DNA of 64,000 nucleotides from Gemmatimonadota bacterium (GTDB taxonomy: Bacteria > Gemmatimonadota > Gemmatimonadetes > Gemmatimonadales > GWC2-71-9), in contig JADKJZ010000014.1 in the NCBI GenBank assembly GCA_016720805.1, forward strand, positions 62,001 to 126,000, in the 5' to 3' direction. The notes beneath the pieces are model-generated. The model was not told the DNA's origin. It searched no databases and worked only from the letters and a program-made list of their open reading frames with translations. A program made the translations under genes and the position numbers. How positions within the stretch are numbered: the stretch's first letter is position 1; the number at the start of each line of letters is the position of its first letter. Positions 59,511-64,000 of the stretch are shown piece by piece.

Positions 59511-60256
59511 CAACGCCGCCCGTAGATCTGGACGGCCAGCTCCGCGGCCCGACGCAACTGAGCCGCCTCGGCGTCACTGATCACGCTGGGGAAGAGATTC
59601 GGCATCGTCGTGGGATCAATCTCGAAGATGAGCGCGGCGATCACCATCGCACTGAGGGTGGCTCCGTGTCGGGAAGGATGGAATTTGTCTCCGGCGTAGA
59701 GCGGCATCGCCTCGTTGAGCTCCCACGCCAATTGCCACGCTTGTGACGAAGGATAGAAACCCGTCCCCGAGACATCGGCGGCCGTCCGGTAGTGTTCCAC
59801 GCCGGCCTCGTAGTCCGCGCCGACCGGCGCCGAGATCGCGTACACGCCGACCCGGGTGCCGACGGCGGCGGCGGCGGTGGCAAAGGTCCGTACCCACTGC
59901 GTGAGGTTGTCGCCGCTCGACGTGAGCGTGGACGGCCCCTGCTGCAGGATCATGACGTCGTAGTCGCCGTCCCGCAGGTCGCGCTGCACCTGGCCTTCGG
60001 CCCAGTGGTCTTCGAGGGCGTAGTCCGCGGCGGTGCGCGCAACAAGGGTCGGGGTCGGCTTGCCCGCAGCCACGGCGAGCTGACCGACCAACTGCGGCAC
60101 GTTGTAGGTGTAGGTGAGCGAGTTGCCGACGAACAGGAGCCGCATCCCTTCGCCGACGACTGGCGGCGGCGGAATCGTGGGGTCCGGGTCGTCGACGTCG
60201 GCGGGAAGGGTGCACGCCAGGTTGAGCAGCGCGAGGATGAACCAGGGGGATCGCAT
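59510..60256 (-). CDS. SGNH/GDSL hydrolase lipoprotein (tandem paralogue)
   Basis: 248 residues from ATG 60256, GGAG 6 nt upstream; signal ILALLNLACT with lipobox Cys about 15. Linker DDPDPTIPPPPVV, then GNSLTYTYN, ALEDHWAEGQ, QQGPSTLTSSGDNLTQW and DKFHPSRHGATLSAMV. Same domain order as the neighbour at 58784, about 50 percent identical by eye, so the two arose by tandem duplication. Class SGNH enzymes hydrolyse esters (acetyl-xylan, lipids). Confidence 0.82.
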   Translation of the reverse strand: MRSPWFILALLNLACTLPADVDDPDPTIPPPPVVGEGMRLLFVGNSLTYTYNVPQLVGQLAVAAGKPTPTLVARTAADYALEDHWAEGQVQRDLRDGDYDVMILQQGPSTLTSSGDNLTQWVRTFATAAAAVGTRVGVYAISAPVGADYEAGVEHYRTAADVSGTGFYPSSQAWQLAWELNEAMPLYAGDKFHPSRHGATLSAMVIAALIFEIDPTTMPNLFPSVISDAEAAQLRRAAELAVQIYGRR

Positions 60257-60360
60257 CTTCAGCTCCACAAGAAGTTCGTGGAGCGAAATCTCGGCGGCGG
60301 CACCACTGGGGACGAGGCGACCTCGTCAGCGTCCCGTAAGTGGGCGCGGAATGCCCGCGG

Positions 60361-61293
60361 TCATGGTTCGGGGCTGCGCGCCTCCACGACCCGCAGTCCA
60401 CCACGTTTCCCGCGCAGCAACAGGTACTCGCCGTCGCGATCGAGGAGGACATCGCCCTCCGGCAGGGCGAGCGTGAATCGCAGTTGGCCGTCGCGATCGA
60501 AGGCACGCCAGGTCGTGGCATCCCCAACCCAGGAGAATCCACGGGCGTCGTGCGCCGCCGTGATCGGGGCAACGAGCACGGCCCCTTCCCAACGGGCGGT
60601 CAGCACCGGTCCGCTCCCTGCCCGTCGTTCCAATTGCCGGTCACCGGCCCGCGCACGCAGCAGCGAACCATCGCGGCCGATGGCGATCGCACCGTCCCAC
60701 CCGGGTGCGGCGCGCACCGTGTCGGTCACGCTGCCATCGCGAGCGTGGTGCCACCAGTCAGTGGCTCCCGCGCCCTGCACGAACCAGCCGCCACTGCGGT
60801 CGGCGGTGATGCTCGTCGCGCCCGCGAGCCACGGCATCATCAGCGTGTCGACGACGGCGCCGAGCGAGTCGTAGCGCATGCCGCGCCCGGTGGTCTGTTC
60901 GATCGCGACCAGCCCGCCATCGGCGAGTGCCGCCAGCAGCAGCGGCCCACTGAATTCGTTGATCGCCGCTCCCTGCAAGGCGATGGCTCGATGCTCGCCG
61001 TTCTTGTGATCGCGGTAGAGGACGGCATGGTCCGACCCGCCCGAGGCGGCATACCACACCGCACCATCAGCGCCCAAGGCCGCTGCCCCGATGGTGCCGA
61101 TCCGCGCGGTGTCCGGCGTCAATAGCCAGCGCTCCGTCAGCGCCACGGCGCCGTCGAGTCCCGGCCCGGCCGTCGTTACGAAGGTGGTGTCCGCGACGCG
61201 CGTGATGATGGGCGTCGCCGACGGCGCCGCGGAACGATCGCCGCAGGCCGTGAGGAGGAGCAGGGATGTCGCGAGGTGGTGGCGAGAGGGCAT
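60361..61293 (-). CDS. Beta-propeller lipoprotein
   Basis: 310 residues with lipobox LLLLTACG (Cys about 17). Propeller-type repeats include ALGADGAVWYAASGG, HAVLYRDHKNGEHRAIAL, SLGAVVDTLMMPWL, ITADRSGGWFVQGAG, RAFDRDGQLRFTLALPEG and VLLDRDGEYLLLRGKRGG. One of at least four such lipoprotein genes (two decayed) in the window. Located downstream of heptamer array 10. Confidence 0.75.
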   Translation of the reverse strand: MPSRHHLATSLLLLTACGDRSAAPSATPIITRVADTTFVTTAGPGLDGAVALTERWLLTPDTARIGTIGAAALGADGAVWYAASGGSDHAVLYRDHKNGEHRAIALQGAAINEFSGPLLLAALADGGLVAIEQTTGRGMRYDSLGAVVDTLMMPWLAGATSITADRSGGWFVQGAGATDWWHHARDGSVTDTVRAAPGWDGAIAIGRDGSLLRARAGDRQLERRAGSGPVLTARWEGAVLVAPITAAHDARGFSWVGDATTWRAFDRDGQLRFTLALPEGDVLLDRDGEYLLLRGKRGGLRVVEARSPEP

Positions 61294-61308
61294 GGGGGAA
61301 GACTAACA

Positions 61309-61530
61309 GAAGGTGAGGGGTGAGGGGGGAGGGGTGAACGGTGAACGGTGAACGGTGAACGGTGAACGGGTGCAGATGGGTGGTCATCCCGAGCGAAACG
61401 AGGGACCTGCGTGACCGTGAGCCCGCAGATCCCGTACGAGATGCGGGATCAGCTCCCCATCACCCCTCACCCCTCACCCCTCACCGTTTGACGTTCACCG
61501 TTCACCGTTCACCGTTCACCGTTCACCCTC
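61309..61530. repeat. Heptamer array 10 (GTGAGGG and GTGAACG arms around a family C repeat)
   Basis: Left arm: GTGAGGG units (61312-61337), then five GTGAACG units (61335-61370). Right arm: the mirror, CCCTCAC units (61460-61483) then five GTTCACC units (61492-61528). Between them is a family C repeat (GTCATCCCGAGCGAAACGAG, 61383-61413). Overlaps the last codons and stop of the downstream serine hydrolase gene (ending RVNGER). Confidence 0.9.
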
Positions 61531-62933
61531 ACAAACCCCACCCCCAACGCCCGATCAATCGACACCCGCGCCGCGACCGGCTTCGCGGTGCCGCGCCGGA
61601 CAAAGGCGATGCTGATGGTGCCGTTGGTGAAGGAATCCGCCGCGACCTGCCGGAAGACGAGTCGTTCGCCGGCGGTCCGCCGAACCACGAGGGAGTCGTG
61701 CTCGGCCGTGATGCTCCAGCGCGCATCGGCATCGGCCGAGGTCCATGTGCCGCGGTAGGCGGCGAGCGAGACGGGCCCGAGAGGTGCTTTGGCCACCGCT
61801 GGTGCAGCGCGGGTCGTCGCCGGTGGCAGCGGGGCGAGTGGCAGCAGGGTCGTGACGCTTTGGCGGAGCAGCGCGGTGGCGTCGGCGTCTCCGGCGTTGC
61901 AGAGCAGCACCGCCGAGAGTTGTTGCTCCGGCCAGCGCGCCAGATAGGCACGGTAGCCGGCCGTCGCGCCGGAGTGTGCGATCTGGGTCACACCGCGCCA
62001 ACGATCCATCACCAGGCCACCGCCGTAGGTGATCGCTTTCCCGTCCCGAAGGACACCGGGCACCTCCATCGCCGCGCTCACGTCGGGCGTCCCGACGCGC
62101 CGCGCCGTCAGGGCCGCGTTCCAGCGGAGCAGGTCGTCGACGGTCGTCAGCAGCCCGCCGTGGCCGTGCGGATTCTCGAATGGCATGTCGAGCCGCCATG
62201 CGGTACCGCTCCTGGCATAGGCCTGCGCCCGCTCCATCACAACGCGGGCATAGTCATCGCGCCAACTGGTGTGGGTCATCCCCAACGGCTGGAAGAACTC
62301 GCGCGCCGAGAACTCGGCGAGTGGCGTCCCGCTGATCCGCTCCACCAGCATCGCCAGCAGGGAATAACCACTGTTGGTGTAGGAGTACTTGGCGTCCACT
62401 GGATGATTGAGCCCGTGCTGCCGCGCCAGAATGGCGAGCACGTGGCCATGATTGATGGTGCGGGTCCCGCGTGGCCACCCCTCGAGCTCGGCGATCGCGC
62501 CCCAGTCGCGCAGCCCGCTGGTGTGCTGCAACAGGTCGGTGATGGTGATCGGGGTGCCGTAGTCGGGGAGCTCGGGGAAGTACCGGCGGATGTCGTCGGT
62601 CAGGGCGAGCTGCCCGCGCGCCGCGAGCAGGTGAATCGAGGCCGCGGTGACCTGCTTCGAGACCGAGCCAGCCTCGAAGATGGTCTCGACGTGGTTCGGC
62701 GCGCGCTGCTCGATCGAGGCCTGACCCCACGCGCGCCTGACGAGCGGCGTGCCGTCGCGATCAATGCCGAGGACGCAGCCTGGGGCGTCGCCGCGGAACC
62801 TGGTGAAGATCGAATCGAGGCGGGGCTCGAGGGATTGGGCGGGGAGGAGGGTCGGAACGAGCAGGGCCCAGAGGGTGACGTGACCCGTGACTCGTGACCA
62901 GCGCATCGTGTGGTGACTCGGCGCTCGCTGCAT
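61509..62933 (-). CDS. Serine hydrolase of the class C beta-lactamase family
   Basis: 474 residues from ATG 62933 (GAGGAGG with 6-nt spacing) with signal peptide (VTLWALLVPTLLPAQ). Active-site motifs: SxxK as SVSK (about 90-93), YxN as YSYTNSGYS (about 200), and HSG in IAHSGATAGY. C-terminal extension (TWTSADADARWSITAEHDSL) resembles the lipocalin-like domain that follows some esterase/DD-peptidase-like enzymes. Final residues RVNGER are encoded by the heptamer array. Substrate unknown (peptidoglycan or small ester). Confidence 0.85.
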   Translation of the reverse strand: MQRAPSHHTMRWSRVTGHVTLWALLVPTLLPAQSLEPRLDSIFTRFRGDAPGCVLGIDRDGTPLVRRAWGQASIEQRAPNHVETIFEAGSVSKQVTAASIHLLAARGQLALTDDIRRYFPELPDYGTPITITDLLQHTSGLRDWGAIAELEGWPRGTRTINHGHVLAILARQHGLNHPVDAKYSYTNSGYSLLAMLVERISGTPLAEFSAREFFQPLGMTHTSWRDDYARVVMERAQAYARSGTAWRLDMPFENPHGHGGLLTTVDDLLRWNAALTARRVGTPDVSAAMEVPGVLRDGKAITYGGGLVMDRWRGVTQIAHSGATAGYRAYLARWPEQQLSAVLLCNAGDADATALLRQSVTTLLPLAPLPPATTRAAPAVAKAPLGPVSLAAYRGTWTSADADARWSITAEHDSLVVRRTAGERLVFRQVAADSFTNGTISIAFVRRGTAKPVAARVSIDRALGVGFVRVNGER

Positions 62934-62980
62934 CGTTGGCCTCCTCTGGAGCTCGCGGCTCAAGCCGCGGCTCGGCTGAT

Positions 62981-63105
62981 GTCGCTGAAGCGACCGCGAA
63001 TTCCGTGCGGCGCGACGATCACGTCGCTTTAGCGACACCCAATCCCCCGCGGGCGCGACGATCACGTCGCTTTAGCGACATCCGCCGAGCCGTCGCTTTA
63101 GCGAC
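62981..63105. repeat. Cluster of GTCGCTTTAGCGAC palindromes
   Basis: Four 14-bp palindromes at 62981-62994 (GTCGCTGAAGCGAC), 63023-63036, 63066-63079 and 63092-63105 (all GTCGCTTTAGCGAC). The middle two are in a 27-bp direct repeat (CGCGACGATCAC plus the palindrome) at 63011-63037 and 63054-63080. Located between hutH and the serine hydrolase gene. Hairpins or operator sites are possible. Confidence 0.75.
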
Positions 63106-63146
63106 GAGCTGCTACGCGTCGCGCGGCTACATCATCGCGTGTCGTG

Positions 63147-64000
63147 CTACCGCAGCTCCCCGACCGCCCCTTCCACCGCCGCCCGGAGCTTCCCGCTCGT
63201 GATCAGCAGTCGCACCGCCGCGAGGTCGCCGGTCATGATCCGGTCGGCGTCGAGTGGTGGGACGACCGAACGGATCAGGCGACGGCGGCGCCGACACCGG
63301 GGCCCGGGACGAGTGGCGCGTGAAAGTCGAGCGCCTGGGTGGCGTTGAGCAGTTCGACGGCGATCACCCAGCGACTGTTCTCGAGGATCATGGCGCACTG
63401 CCTGGCCGCCGTGGTTCCCATCGAGACGTGGTCTTCCTGATTGGCCGACGTCGGGATGGAATCGACCGACGCCGGGTGCGCGAGCACCTTGTTCTCGCTC
63501 ACGAGCGAGGCGGCAGTGTACTGCGAGATCATCAGCCCTGAATGCAGCCCGCCCTGCCGCGCCAGGAACGCCGGCAGTCCGCTCACCGCCGGATCGAGCA
63601 TGTGCTCCACCCGCCGCTCGGCAATGTTGGCCAGTTCGGCGATGGCAATCTTGGCGTAGTCCATCACCAGGGCCACCGGTTGGCCGTGGAAGTTGCCCGC
63701 CGAGATCACCAGATCATCGTTCGCAAAGACCAGCGGATTGTCGGTGACGGCGTTGACCTCGCGGGTGACCACCTCGGCGGCATGACGGAGGCCGTCGCGC
63801 GAGGCACCGTGCACCTGCGGGATGCAGCGCAGCGAATAGGCGTCCTGGATCTTGTCGCAGTCGGCATGCGAGGCATGCACCGGCGAGTTCGCCGAGATGG
63901 CGAGCACGTTGGCGGCGGTCTCCGCGGCGCCCGGGTGTGGGCGAACCGTCGTCACGCGCAGGTCGAACGGCGCCCGCGATCCCTTCAGCGCCTCGAGCGA
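63147..64000 (-). pseudogene. hutH: Histidine ammonia-lyase, 3' portion, with one-base frameshift
   Basis: The frame enters from beyond the right edge, so the MIO-forming ASG segment is not visible. Conserved HAL/PAL motifs seen: QDAYSLRCIPQVHGA, NAVTDNPLVF, SAGNFHGQPVAL and TSANQEDHVSMG. The frame ends at 63275 (GPGVGAAVA), but the expected family C-terminus (LIRSVVPPLDADRIMTGDLA and to 63147, AAVEGAVGELR) follows in another frame. One missing base in GCCTGATC near 63276 would restore one continuous protein. Real frameshift or sequence error. Catalyses L-histidine to urocanate plus ammonia. Confidence 0.85.

Overview
The window is a GC-rich, densely coded bacterial chromosome segment. It most likely comes from Gemmatimonadota or a close relative. 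This is inferred from a PadR gene followed by a very large ADOP-type ABC permease, several six-bladed beta-propeller lipoproteins, VIT/vWA and DUF-rich membrane proteins, and an atypical HVGN-type leucyl-tRNA synthetase. No rRNA, tRNA, CRISPR array, phage or IS element was recognised. Genes are tightly packed, often with ATGA or GTGA stop/start overlaps, and some appear leaderless.

Layout. 1-3.3 kb: VIT/vWA protein, ECF sigma factor and anti-sigma factor (cut by the window edge). 3.4-8.2 kb: small stress, membrane and enzyme genes, including a propeller lipoprotein broken by an in-frame TGA. 8.2-10.7 kb: MerR regulator divergent from DUF2938, a DUF2798/beta-barrel fusion and DUF2306, with a MerR-type operator between. 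10.7-22.4 kb: DNA alkylation repair, propeller lipoprotein, hybrid histidine kinase, alpha/beta hydrolase, PadR/ADOP pair, DoxX and a membrane-anchored MutS-like ATPase. 22.5-26 kb: FabH-like synthase, a decayed propeller gene, small membrane proteins and a zinc-ribbon YggX-like protein.

26.0-35.3 kb is the metabolic centrepiece, a ten-gene co-directional operon. It encodes a UxaA-family dehydratase, a 2-keto-3-deoxy-L-fuconate dehydrogenase-like SDR, an FAH-family diketo acid hydrolase, an L-fuconolactonase-like amidohydrolase, an L-fucose dehydrogenase-like SDR, a FucP-like symporter, a mutarotase and LutA-LutB-LutC. Together they can take L-fucose by the non-phosphorylating route to pyruvate plus L-lactate and then oxidise the lactate to pyruvate.

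35.4-41.9 kb: DUF3187 barrel, PAP2, DUF983, TetR, a second ECF sigma/anti-sigma/PDZ cassette, ferritin and an SRPBCC-like protein. 42-51.4 kb: Ig-like lipoprotein, a roughly 400-bp G/C-only stretch that looks artefactual, CsaA, LeuS, a lipoprotein, and a pncB-pncA-aminotransferase-DUF502 operon. 51.6-64 kb: aspartylglucosaminidase, BamA-like barrel (frameshifted signal peptide), saccharopine dehydrogenase family protein, TetR, CPA2 antiporter, a membrane protein with a C-terminal CxxC module, tandem SGNH hydrolases, propeller lipoprotein, class C beta-lactamase-type hydrolase, and the 3' part of hutH (frameshifted).

The most unusual non-coding signal is a set of about eleven intergenic arrays from 38 to 62 kb. 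Each is built of 7-bp tandem units whose two arms are inverted copies of each other, some nested and some wrapped around other palindromic repeats, and many directly abut or contain stop codons. Several apparent one-base lesions plus the poly-G block mean residual sequence or assembly error is possible.
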